NCBI GenBank assembly: GCA_963844625.1
Contig: CAWJPF010000035.1
Location: forward strand, 310,001 to 374,000
Origin: Palsa-504 sp963844625
Lineage (GTDB): Bacteria > Actinomycetota > Actinomycetes > Streptosporangiales > Streptosporangiaceae
Length of the DNA: 64,000 bases
Direction: 5' to 3'
Position 1 is the first letter of the stretch. Each line of letters begins with the position of its first letter. Under the pieces are notes generated by a model that made no database searches, was not told the DNA's origin, and worked only from the letters and a program-made list of their open reading frames with translations. Shown piece by piece: positions 9,036-17,507 of this stretch. The position numbers and the translations under genes are program-made.

Positions 9036-11329
9036 CCGCCATTGGCGCCCGGATGGCGCGCCACGAGGACCCCCGCCTGCTGCGCGGCCGCGGCCGGTTC
9101 GGCGATGACATCAGCGCCCCCGGGCAGCTGTGGACCAGGATCGTCCGTTCTCCTGCCGCGCACGGGCAGGTCCGCGAACTGGATGTCAGCCAGGCCGCGA
9201 AGGCCGCCGGCATCACCGAGGTCATCACCGCGACGGACCTGCCCCCGGGCCTGGTCATCCCCGTCCGGCTGGCCGTGGGTCACACCGATCTCAGCGCCTA
9301 CCTGCAGCCGGTGCTCGCCGCCGCTGTGGTCCGTTACGTGGGCGAGCCGCTCGCCGTGGTGGTCGGCGACGACCCCTACGCGTGCGAGGACGCCGCCGAA
9401 CTGGTGGACTTCGACATCAAAGAAATGCCCGCGGTCACCGACGCCCGAGCCGCCCAGGACCAGAACACCGCCGCGGAACTCACTCTCGGCTACGGCGACA
9501 CCGAGGCCGCGTTCCGTGACGCCCGGCACGTCGTGCGCCTGGAGCTCGCGATCGGCAGGCACACCGGCGTGCCGCTCGAACCTCGCTGCCTGCTGGCGGT
9601 GCCGGATCAAGGCACCGGCGGGCTGGACATTTTCGGCATGACCAAGGTCCCGGTGTTCAACCGCGACCTGCTGGCGCGCATGCTCGGCCTGGACGAGACG
9701 CTCATCCACGTGCACGCCATTGACGCGGGCGGCGGGTTCGGGATCAGGGGCGAGTTCTACCCCGAGGACTTCCTCATCCCCTGGCTGGCCACCAGGCTCG
9801 GCCGTCCGGTCAAGTGGGCCGAGGACCGCACCGAGCACCTGATGGCGGCGAATCATTCCCGCCAGCAGTACCACCGCATCGCCGCCGCGTTCGACGCCGA
9901 CGGCCTGATCACCGGCCTGCGGGACGACATCGTGCACGATAACGGCGCCTACTGCCGCACGCACGGCGTCGCGGTACCCGAACTGACGGTGGCGATGCTC
10001 CCTGGTCCCTACCGGATTCCCGCCTACCGGGGCCGGGTCCGGGTGGTGCTCACCAACAAGACTCCGTGCGGCACCTACCGGGCCCCGGGCCGGTTCGAGG
10101 GCACGTCGGCGCGTGAGCACCTGCTCGACGTGGCCGCCACCCAGCTCGCCCTCGATCCCGTCCAGCTGCGCGCGCGCAATCTCCTCACCCGGGACGAGAT
10201 GCCGCACAACCGTCACATAGAAACCCTCGGCACCGACCTGATCCTGGACACCGGCGACTACCCGGCGCTGCTGGCCGCGGCGGTCAGCGAGGCCGAACGC
10301 CTCGGCTATCGCACCACGACCACGACCACGACTACAAACACCCCCACGACCCTGAGGCGCGGCTTCGGCCTGGCCATGTTCGTGGAGAAAAGCGGACTCG
10401 GACCGCAGGAGACCGCCGACGTCACGGTGAGCAAATCCGGCGCGGTGCACGTGTTCTCCGGCGGAACCTCGGTCGGCCAGGGCATCGAGACCGTGCTCGC
10501 CCAGATCGCCGCGGACGCGATCGGCGTCGATCCGGGCGCCGTGCGCGTGGTCGCGGGCGACACGGCCGCGCAGCCGTTCGGGGCCGGGTCCTGGGCGTCC
10601 CGGTCGACCGTGGTGGGCGGCAGCGCGGTGCACCAGGCCGCCACGGCGGTGCGGGAGCGGGCGGTGCAGCTGGCCGCGCGGATGCTCGAGGCGGCCGAGG
10701 AAGACCTTGAGATCAATCGCGGGTCCGTGAACGTCCGCGGCGACCCGAACACCAGGCTGACCCTGGCCAGTATCGCCCGGGCGGCGGAGCCCGCGAGCAG
10801 GTACCTCCGGCCGGGCGAGCCGGCCGGGCTGTCCGCCCGCCGCCGGTTCGAGGTCGCGCGGATGACCTACCCGTACGGCGTGCACGCCGCGGTGGTGGAG
10901 GTGGATACCGGCACCGGGCAGGTCCGGGTGCTGCGCTACCTGGTGGCCTATGAGGTGGGCCGCGCGATCAACCCGATGCTGGTGGAGGGCCAGCTGCGGG
11001 GCGGGGTGGCCCAGGGGATCGGGGGAGCGCTGTTCGAGGAATTCAGCTACGACGAGACGGGTCAGCCGCAGGCGATCACGTTCATCGAGTACCGACTGCC
11101 GACCGCGGCGGAGATACCGCCGGTGGACGTGCTGCTGCGGGAGGACGCTCCCTCGCCGGGCAACCCGCTCGGCGTGATGGGGGCCGGGGAGGGCGGCGTC
11201 AGCGCGGCTGGCGCGGCCGTGGCGAACGCGGTCCGGGACGCGCTGGGTCTGGCCGGCGGCGTCGGCCAGCTCCCGCTGACCCCGGCCCGCGTCCGGGCCC
11301 TAGCCGACCGGCGAACAGGTGCGACATGA
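9032..11329 (+). CDS. Molybdenum hydroxylase large subunit 2 (molybdopterin-binding)
   Basis: A second CoxL-type catalytic subunit of 765 residues, clearly diverged from the first. It shows RLLRGRGRFGDD near the N-terminus, DAGGGFGIRGEF, the active-site loop CGTYRAPGRFEG and the catalytic Glu in GAGEGG near residue 717. A threonine-rich linker encoded by a short microsatellite interrupts the middle of the protein. The ATG overlaps the small-subunit stop by 4 bp, and its own stop overlaps the regulator start by 4 bp. Two large subunits sharing one medium and one small subunit suggests two substrate specificities or a mixed complex; this is inference. Confidence 0.9.
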   Translation: MTAIGARMARHEDPRLLRGRGRFGDDISAPGQLWTRIVRSPAAHGQVRELDVSQAAKAAGITEVITATDLPPGLVIPVRLAVGHTDLSAYLQPVLAAAVVRYVGEPLAVVVGDDPYACEDAAELVDFDIKEMPAVTDARAAQDQNTAAELTLGYGDTEAAFRDARHVVRLELAIGRHTGVPLEPRCLLAVPDQGTGGLDIFGMTKVPVFNRDLLARMLGLDETLIHVHAIDAGGGFGIRGEFYPEDFLIPWLATRLGRPVKWAEDRTEHLMAANHSRQQYHRIAAAFDADGLITGLRDDIVHDNGAYCRTHGVAVPELTVAMLPGPYRIPAYRGRVRVVLTNKTPCGTYRAPGRFEGTSAREHLLDVAATQLALDPVQLRARNLLTRDEMPHNRHIETLGTDLILDTGDYPALLAAAVSEAERLGYRTTTTTTTTNTPTTLRRGFGLAMFVEKSGLGPQETADVTVSKSGAVHVFSGGTSVGQGIETVLAQIAADAIGVDPGAVRVVAGDTAAQPFGAGSWASRSTVVGGSAVHQAATAVRERAVQLAARMLEAAEEDLEINRGSVNVRGDPNTRLTLASIARAAEPASRYLRPGEPAGLSARRRFEVARMTYPYGVHAAVVEVDTGTGQVRVLRYLVAYEVGRAINPMLVEGQLRGGVAQGIGGALFEEFSYDETGQPQAITFIEYRLPTAAEIPPVDVLLREDAPSPGNPLGVMGAGEGGVSAAGAAVANAVRDALGLAGGVGQLPLTPARVRALADRRTGAT
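10313..10352 (+). repeat. (ACCACG)n-type microsatellite encoding a poly-threonine linker
   Basis: A run of ACC/ACG/ACT codons encodes eight threonines, then NTPTT, inside the second large subunit. It falls between the end of one structural region and the LRRGFGLAMF segment, so it is probably an exposed loop that tolerates length changes. Confidence 0.8.
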
Positions 11330-11958
11330 CCACAGAAACGCCGGGCTACGTCAGCAAGACCGACCTGGTCGCTGCCCTCATCCGTGAGTTGGTCATCACC
11401 GGCGAGCTCGGTCCGGGGGAGCAGTTGCGCCAGCGGGACCTGGCCTTGCGTTTCCACGTCAGCCAGACCCCGGTCCGCGAGGCAATGCGGCGGCTTGAAT
11501 CAGAGGGGCTGCTGGTCTGCGATACGCACCGGGGTTTCACGGTGGTGACGCCGGGCGCCGGCCGGGTCGAGGAGAACTTCCAGATCCGGGCGGCGCTGGA
11601 GTCGCTGGGCGCGTCCCTGGCGGCGCCCAAGATAGACGCGGACGGCCTGGCCCGGCTGCGAGACCTGAACGAGCAGATGCGCGCGCTGGCCGACGACGAT
11701 CCCCGCTACGCGGAGCTGAACCGGGAGTTCCACTTCACCGTGTACGAATACGCCCGCAGCCCGCTGCTGCTGTCCCTGATGCGGTTGCTCTGGGCGTCGC
11801 TGCACGGCGGGCCGCGGGTGTCGCGCACCCACGCCGAGTCCGCCGGCCAGCACGACGAGATCCTCGCCGCGCTGACCGACGCGGATGCCTCGGCCGCCTC
11901 GGCCCGGACATACCAGCACATCATGGGGGCAGATCCGGTAAAAGAAGAGACTGAGTGA
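11326..11958 (+). CDS. GntR-family transcriptional regulator with FCD domain
   Basis: A 210-residue regulator. The N-terminal winged helix-turn-helix (about residues 10-70) contains LRQRDLALRFHVSQTPVREAMRRLESEGLL, the standard GntR recognition element. The C-terminal all-helical FCD domain (about 80-205) carries the metal/ligand-binding pattern NREFHFTVYE and GQHDEIL. Translation is coupled to the second large-subunit gene by a 4-bp overlap. It most likely controls the hydroxylase operon and the divergent ligase gene through the TGGTATACCA palindrome at 5179-5188, with an organic acid or CoA ester as effector; both points are inference. Confidence 0.9.
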   Translation: MTTETPGYVSKTDLVAALIRELVITGELGPGEQLRQRDLALRFHVSQTPVREAMRRLESEGLLVCDTHRGFTVVTPGAGRVEENFQIRAALESLGASLAAPKIDADGLARLRDLNEQMRALADDDPRYAELNREFHFTVYEYARSPLLLSLMRLLWASLHGGPRVSRTHAESAGQHDEILAALTDADASAASARTYQHIMGADPVKEETE

Positions 11959-11982
11959 GGCTAACGACCCAGGGAGCCGCCA

Positions 11983-12864
11983 ATGCCCGAGATCGTGACC
12001 GACGACGGAGTCACGCTGCACGCCGAGGAAACGGGCACCGGCGAGCCGCTGCTGTTCATCCATGAGTTCGCCGGCGATCACCGCAGCTGGGAGCCACAGG
12101 TCCGATTCTTCTCCGGCGGCTACCGCTGCGTCACCTACGCCGCCCGCGGTTACCCGCCGTCCGGCGTACCCACCGATCCCGCCGCGTACTCGCAGGACCG
12201 CGCCGTCGCGGACGCGATCGCGGTGCTCGATGGCCTCGGCATCGGCCGGACTCACGTGGCCGGCCTGTCGATGGGCGGCTTCACCGCGCTGCACCTGGTC
12301 CTCGGGCACCCGGACCGGGTCAGCTCGGCGGTGGTCGCCGGGGCCGGGTACGGCGCCCAGCCCGAGCGCGCCGACGCTTTCCGCGCCGAGTCCATGCTCA
12401 CCGCGGCCGCGTTCGCCGCCGAGGGCGCGGCGAAGGTCGCCGAGCGGTACGCAGTCGGCCCGGCCCGGGTCCAGTTCCAGAACAAGAACCCGCGCGGCTG
12501 GGCCGAGTTCGCCGCCGCGCTGGCCGGGCACTCCTCGCTGGGCAGCGCGCTGACCATGCGCGGAGTCCAGGCCGCCCGGCCGTCCCTTTACGCGCTCACC
12601 GACGAGCTGGCCAAGGTGCGCACGCCGGTCCTGGTGCTGGTCGGCGACGAGGACGAGGGCTGCCTGGAGCCCGCGCTGATGCTCAAGCGCACGATCCCGA
12701 CGGCCGGCCTGGCCGTCCTGGCGCGCACCGGCCATACCGCCAACCTGGAGGAACCCGACGTGTTCAACCACACCGTCGACCGGTTCCTCACCATTGTGGC
12801 CCGCGGCGCCTGGCGCGAGCGCGACCCCCGCTCGGTATCCGCCTCGACCACCGGCATGAGCTAA
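11983..12864 (+). CDS. Alpha/beta-fold hydrolase
   Basis: A 293-residue hydrolase. The nucleophile elbow GLSMGG places Ser96; the acid is Asp222 or Asp224 (VGDEDEG) and the histidine is His251 (RTGHTANLEEP). The N-terminal strand pattern and the HEFAGDHRSW oxyanion region are typical of ring-cleavage-product and ester hydrolases of the PcaD/MhpC kind. It starts 24 bp after the regulator with GGGAG upstream, so it is probably the last gene of the hydroxylase operon, acting on an ester, lactone or ring-cleavage product of the pathway. Confidence 0.85.
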   Translation: MPEIVTDDGVTLHAEETGTGEPLLFIHEFAGDHRSWEPQVRFFSGGYRCVTYAARGYPPSGVPTDPAAYSQDRAVADAIAVLDGLGIGRTHVAGLSMGGFTALHLVLGHPDRVSSAVVAGAGYGAQPERADAFRAESMLTAAAFAAEGAAKVAERYAVGPARVQFQNKNPRGWAEFAAALAGHSSLGSALTMRGVQAARPSLYALTDELAKVRTPVLVLVGDEDEGCLEPALMLKRTIPTAGLAVLARTGHTANLEEPDVFNHTVDRFLTIVARGAWRERDPRSVSASTTGMS

Positions 12865-12901
12865 AAATTCATTTGGGCCGAACGGAGCGTCGTTCCAGCC
12901 C

Positions 12902-13660
12902 TCAGGAAACGCTCATCGCCCCTCGCCGCCCCGCGCGCTTCCGCCAGACCGAAACGTGACTCCTGCTCTCGCTGGTAAAGGGCTCGCGCTTCCAGCCAGC
13001 CCAGCGCTCGCGCAAGGTCATCCCGGCTAGCCGCGCCATGAGGTCCAGCTCTGACGGCCACACGTAGCGGTGCGGCGACGAGCGGGTCTCGAGCTGCCCG
13101 TCCACTACCCAGTAGTGATGGGAGAACGCTAGCTGCGCCGCGACGTCGTACTCCTCGAAACCGAGATGTTCCGGGGTCACGGTGAACGGGTGGACGGTCT
13201 CCCCGTGCGGCAGACGCCGAAGCTCCGGGACGTAGACCTCGATGACGAAGCAGCCGCCCGGTTCCAGCTGCGCCGCCACGGTGCGGAAGCACTCCACCTG
13301 CTCGTCTTGCGTGGTCAGGTTGGTAATCGTGTTGCGCACCAGGTAGGCCAGCGTGAAGGTTCCGCCCGCCCGGGCGGTCGTGAAGTCGCCGATGGTCACG
13401 CCGATGTCCGCCGCGCCCGGCTTCGCCGCCAGCTGCGCGACCATGGCCGGCGACAGTTCGATCCCGTGCACGCGAACACCCCGCTGGCTCAGCGGCAACG
13501 CGATGCGGCCGGTGCCGATGCCGAGCTCGAGAGCGGCGCCTGATCCGGCCAGATCAGCGAGGAAACTAACCGCCGGGTCAATGACCGACGGCTCGAACAA
13601 CTCTGGCCACTTGGCCTCGTAAGTCTCTGCGATCGGCTTATCGAAGTAGTTCTCTGGCAC
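12902..13660 (-). CDS. SAM-dependent class I methyltransferase
   Basis: A 252-residue protein with the S-adenosylmethionine motif I ALELGIGTGRIALPLS at about 42-57 and the acidic residue of motif II in HGIELSP. It is similar to small-molecule or SAM-dependent 'methyltransferase domain 25' proteins. The start is a GTG at 13660 with a weak ribosome site. It converges with the hydrolase gene across a 37-bp gap that holds a short hairpin (GAACG...CGTTC, 12880-12895). Substrate unknown. Confidence 0.82.
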   Translation of the reverse strand: MPENYFDKPIAETYEAKWPELFEPSVIDPAVSFLADLAGSGAALELGIGTGRIALPLSQRGVRVHGIELSPAMVAQLAAKPGAADIGVTIGDFTTARAGGTFTLAYLVRNTITNLTTQDEQVECFRTVAAQLEPGGCFVIEVYVPELRRLPHGETVHPFTVTPEHLGFEEYDVAAQLAFSHHYWVVDGQLETRSSPHRYVWPSELDLMARLAGMTLRERWAGWKREPFTSESRSHVSVWRKRAGRRGAMSVS

Positions 13661-13770
13661 GGATCCACTGTGGCGCCAGCACTGCCTGCCGCGCCAGCCA
13701 TTTAGGCCCGCTGGGAATTACCCTGGGCTGGCGCTGAGTTCAGCCCGGCGGGCTTTTAGCTGGGCCGGCT

Positions 13771-15246
13771 TCAGCTGGGCTGGGGCTCCGGCGGCCCGCT
13801 GGCGGCGGCCGGGACGGCGTCGGCGCGGCGGCGCGTTCCGGCCCGGCGGACCATCGTCGAGGCCGCGTCGGCGTCATGGATAGTCAGCGCGACGGTGGCG
13901 CCGACCAGGGCCAGGGCAGCTGCCACGAGGAATGCGGCGTGGTAGGCGGCGAGGTTCGGCGTGACCCGGCCCGCCACGACTTTCGTGGCCCCCACGGCGA
14001 CGATGACCGTGGTGAACACGGCCACGCCGACCGCACTGCCGAGCTGACGGCCGACGTTGAACATCGTCGAGGCCCGGCCCGTGGCCTCGGCTGAGATGGT
14101 GGCGAAACTGGCGGCTTGCGCGGGCACGAAGACCTGGGCCATGGCGATCCCCAGAAAGAGCATCAGCAGCCGCATCCACCACAGATTCGTCTGCGCGCCG
14201 ATCAGGCTCATCAGGCCAATCGAGACGGTTACGCCGACCAGCCCGACCGCGATGTTCCGGCGCGGCCCGAGCCCGGGGTAGAGCCAGCGGCTGGCCAGTT
14301 GCGCGCCTGCCATTACCCCGAAGGCCTCAGGGGACGTGCTCAAGCCCGCGTCGAGCGCGGACAGGCCGCGGGCGTCCTGGAAGAACAGCGACACCACGTA
14401 GAGCGTTCCGATGAACGCGGCGGAGCCCAGCAGCATGACACCGTTGCAGGACCGGAACAGCCGGTTGCCGAGTAGCCGCAGATCGATCAGCGGCTGCCGC
14501 TTGCGCAGCTCGACGACCACCAGGACGGCCAGCAAGATCGTCCCGGCGGCTATCGTGACCTGGACGACAGCCGAGCTCCAGTGCCGGATCGGTCCTTCCG
14601 ACACGCCGTACATGAGCAGTCCCAGGCCGGTGCCGGCCAGCACGAAGCCGGTCGCGTCGAACGGGCCTGGCTGCAGCGCGTGCCCGCCCTCTAGGAAGAG
14701 CACGCCGAAGGCGAGAGCAAGCACCCCGAGCGGCACGTTCACGTAGAAGACCCATCGCCACGACAGTTCCGTGACCAGCAGTCCCCCGATAACCGGGCCG
14801 AGCGCGGGGGCCAGCGTGGTCGGCACGGTCAAGATGCTGGCTGCGCGGACCCGCTCGGCCGGCGGGAAGGCGCGGAACAGCATCGCCAGCCCGACCGGGG
14901 CCATCATCCCGCCTCCGGCACCCTGCAACACGCGGTAGATGTCGAGCTGCGTGAGCGACTCCGCCGTTCCGCACAACGCCGACGCGACGGTGAACACCAC
15001 GATCGCCGAGAGCAGCACCGCCTTGCCGCCGAACCGGTCGCCGAGCCAGCCCGATGCCGAGATGAAGACGGCCAGGCTCACCAGGAAGTAGATCGAGACG
15101 CTAGCCACCGAGGTCGAGGGGACTCCGAAACTGCGGCCGATGGTCGGCAGCGCCACATTGACGATCGTCGCGTCCATGATCGTCATGAACATCGCCGCCA
15201 CGTATACGACACTGACGGCGACCTTCTGGCTGACCCGGCTCGCCAC
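13771..15246 (-). CDS. MFS drug-export transporter, DHA2 family
   Basis: A 491-residue integral membrane protein with about 14 hydrophobic helices. Signature segments are FMTIMDATIVNVALPTI in helix 1, GWLGDRFGGK in the loop between helices 2 and 3, and the motif C region APALGPVIGGLLV. These place it in the EmrB/QacA proton-antiporter family that exports hydrophobic compounds. I chose the GTG at 15246 because GGAGGT lies 6 bases upstream; an earlier in-frame GTG at 15264 has no such site. No TetR or MarR regulator lies next to it. Confidence 0.9.
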   Translation of the reverse strand: MASRVSQKVAVSVVYVAAMFMTIMDATIVNVALPTIGRSFGVPSTSVASVSIYFLVSLAVFISASGWLGDRFGGKAVLLSAIVVFTVASALCGTAESLTQLDIYRVLQGAGGGMMAPVGLAMLFRAFPPAERVRAASILTVPTTLAPALGPVIGGLLVTELSWRWVFYVNVPLGVLALAFGVLFLEGGHALQPGPFDATGFVLAGTGLGLLMYGVSEGPIRHWSSAVVQVTIAAGTILLAVLVVVELRKRQPLIDLRLLGNRLFRSCNGVMLLGSAAFIGTLYVVSLFFQDARGLSALDAGLSTSPEAFGVMAGAQLASRWLYPGLGPRRNIAVGLVGVTVSIGLMSLIGAQTNLWWMRLLMLFLGIAMAQVFVPAQAASFATISAEATGRASTMFNVGRQLGSAVGVAVFTTVIVAVGATKVVAGRVTPNLAAYHAAFLVAAALALVGATVALTIHDADAASTMVRRAGTRRRADAVPAAASGPPEPQPS

Positions 15247-15437
15247 GCTTGCACCTCCAGCCACAGAAACCCGGCATCCGGACGAGACATGCCGCCGGTG
15301 ACCAGCCGCGACCCAATCCAGCGTACAAACCTCGCCGCCGCCAGTCCGCCGGGGGGCACCGAACGCGACGCCGGGTTTATCTCGCTAGCACGAGGTATCT
15401 CACGGCCGTACTGGCGCATCCCGGCGAAGATCGCTCG

Positions 15438-16379
15438 TTACGGGTGCACTAGGTTCAGTTCTGAGGCACCACGGCGGAAGGCTGCTTCGGCCGCAGGGTT
15501 GTCTTCGATGTGCCAGTCCTGATGGTAGGTGCCTTGATGCTGGGCGATGTCGAACCACACAAGCCCCAACGTGCCGTAATGGCGCATCCCGGCGAATAGG
15601 TCAGGGATTTTCCGGACCTGGCCAGCGTCGGGGCCTACCGCGACCTCGGACAGCAGCACCGGCAGGCCGGTAAAGGCCCGCACCTGGGCAATGGTCTCGC
15701 CGAAGATGCTGAAGAAGGTCTGGGACGGACGGTAGTAGTAGCCGTCGATGCCGACCCACGTGACGTACTTTGCGCCAGGCCACCAGGAAGCGATATGGCC
15801 GGTACCGGGCTCGTCGGCCTGGAGCGTCCACAGCCAGGTGACGTTGTCAGCGTGCTGAGCGCGGAACAGCGTCACGATGTGCCGCCACGCCGCCACGAAC
15901 GTCGCGGCCGGCAAATGTCGGTAACCCCATGAGTACCAGTAGGCGTTCATCTCGTGCCCGAAGCCGATGACGACCGGGTGGCCGAAGCCCCGGACGCTGT
16001 CCGCGAACGAGCGCAGGTAGCTGTCGTAGCCGCCGGCGGCGATCCGCGAAACCGAGGCAAGGGTCGGATCCCATTGCAGTAGCGTGGCCGCGCCGTGCCT
16101 GCGCACTGCCTGCGCGAATGAAACCTGGAAGGGTTCAGCCCAGCCGCTGTAGTACCCCACCAGGTTCGGCGGCCTGCCGGCCGCACGGGCGAAATCCGTG
16201 ACTGGCTGGTACGTACCGAGCACCCTGGCCTCGTAGACCCCCAGGTAGGAGGCCGTATCCGTCGGTAGGGGTGCGGGCGTAGCGGCGTGGCCAGAGGACG
16301 AAACGTAACGGCTAACCCCGAAGATGACGGCGGCAGCAGCGATCACGACGGCAACGAGTATCACCAAGCGGGATCTCAT
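15438..16379 (-). CDS. GH26-type beta-mannanase-like enzyme (copy a), membrane anchored
   Basis: A 313-residue protein with one N-terminal helix (5-24) and the rest outside the cell. The GH26 acid/base is Glu143 in GFGHEMNAYWYSWG and the nucleophile is Glu245 in VLLSEVAVG; the spacing of about 100 residues fits clan GH-A. WLWTLQADEPGTGHIASWWPG and YVTWVGIDGYY are conserved core segments. GH26 members mostly cleave beta-1,4-mannans or mixed-linked glucans. It is closest by eye to copy e (29570-30526) and forms a subfamily with it. It is the last gene of the UDP-sugar dehydrogenase operon. The 190 bp beyond its end (15247-15437) hold no gene. Confidence 0.88.
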   Translation of the reverse strand: MRSRLVILVAVVIAAAAVIFGVSRYVSSSGHAATPAPLPTDTASYLGVYEARVLGTYQPVTDFARAAGRPPNLVGYYSGWAEPFQVSFAQAVRRHGAATLLQWDPTLASVSRIAAGGYDSYLRSFADSVRGFGHPVVIGFGHEMNAYWYSWGYRHLPAATFVAAWRHIVTLFRAQHADNVTWLWTLQADEPGTGHIASWWPGAKYVTWVGIDGYYYRPSQTFFSIFGETIAQVRAFTGLPVLLSEVAVGPDAGQVRKIPDLFAGMRHYGTLGLVWFDIAQHQGTYHQDWHIEDNPAAEAAFRRGASELNLVHP

Positions 16380-16448
16380 CTTGCCTCGCCTAGAACATCA
16401 ACGGGACCGGCCGTCACGGATCGACATCAACCAGCAGGCCGCTGCCGT

Positions 16449-17507
16449 TCACGATGCGGGACGGCTGTAGGTCTTAGCGGACTTGCGGAACGCGGCGATA
16501 GCCGCTTGGCCGTTGATGCGGAAGTCAATAACCGATTGGCCGTTGATGGGATAGTCATGGGAGGCGACGGCGTCGAACCAGACGAACCCGAGCAGCCCGT
16601 ACGTGCGGATACCAGCGAACAAGTCAGGGATCTTCTCCGGCTGGTCGGCGTTGGGCGCAGCGCTTGTCTCGGCGACGAGGATGGGATCACCGGTCAACTC
16701 CCTTACGGCCACTATGGTCGGCCCGAATATCGGAACGAACCGCCAGGACGACTTGAGGTAGTAGCCGTCGATCCCCACCCAGTTCACGTACGAACCGCCG
16801 GGCCACCAGGGGGCCGGGCTGGAAATCTGGCCATGCTGCGTCTTGATGATGTTGATCGTCCACAGCCAGGTCACGTTCTGGGTTCCGGCGGCACGGAAGA
16901 GAGTGACGATGTGCCGCCATGCGGCAACGAAAGCCGTCGGCGATGCGGACCGATAGCCCCAGGAATACCAGGCGCCGTTCATTTCGTGGCCAAAGCTCAG
17001 AATGACTGGATCACGGTAGGCGCGGACGGCCTGAGCGTAGGAGGTCAGATAAGCGTCGTATCGTCCAGATGCGATGGCGCTGAGGCTAATGTCAGTCGGA
17101 TCGATCTGCACCAGCGGCACCGCACCGTGCTTGGCCGCGGTCGTGGCGAAGCTGGTCCGGAACGGCTCCCACCATCCGCTGTAGTACACGACCAGTCTCG
17201 GCCTTACCCCGGTGGCCCTTGTGAACGCTGTTACCCCAGCGTACGAGTTAGGTGCCTCGGGCGCATACACCCCCAGATATGACCCAGGAGTGGCCGGGAG
17301 AGCAGCGGGCCCCGGTTGACGTGGGTGCATACCGTCTTTTTTAGACTCTATGCCTGGTATTACCAACGCAAGGATGATTACCGCCAGTGTGCCGGCGGCA
17401 AGAATCACCGCAGCCCGCTTCGTCCAGTGCCTGCGGCTGAGGATGCCGCGTCTCAGTGGTGGCGCCTGCCGATGCCGCCTCCCGCGATCGGTGCTAGCGC
17501 GAACCAC
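16449..17507 (-). CDS. GH26-type beta-mannanase-like enzyme (copy b), membrane anchored
   Basis: About 352 residues from a GTG at 17507, preceded by AAGGA; a TTG at 17543 would add 12 residues. A basic cytoplasmic tail (RRHRQ...RRHWTKR) precedes a single helix at about 30-52. The catalytic pair is Glu175 in SFGHEMNGAWYSWG and Glu280 in ILVAETSAAP. It groups with copies c and d, sharing YVNWVGIDGYYLK. Near its end an extra repeat-like segment (PINGQSVIDFRINGQ) is unique to this copy. It overlaps the end of the dehydrogenase gene, so the two are coupled, and copy a follows 69 bp downstream. Confidence 0.85.
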   Translation of the reverse strand: MVRASTDRGRRHRQAPPLRRGILSRRHWTKRAAVILAAGTLAVIILALVIPGIESKKDGMHPRQPGPAALPATPGSYLGVYAPEAPNSYAGVTAFTRATGVRPRLVVYYSGWWEPFRTSFATTAAKHGAVPLVQIDPTDISLSAIASGRYDAYLTSYAQAVRAYRDPVILSFGHEMNGAWYSWGYRSASPTAFVAAWRHIVTLFRAAGTQNVTWLWTINIIKTQHGQISSPAPWWPGGSYVNWVGIDGYYLKSSWRFVPIFGPTIVAVRELTGDPILVAETSAAPNADQPEKIPDLFAGIRTYGLLGFVWFDAVASHDYPINGQSVIDFRINGQAAIAAFRKSAKTYSRPAS

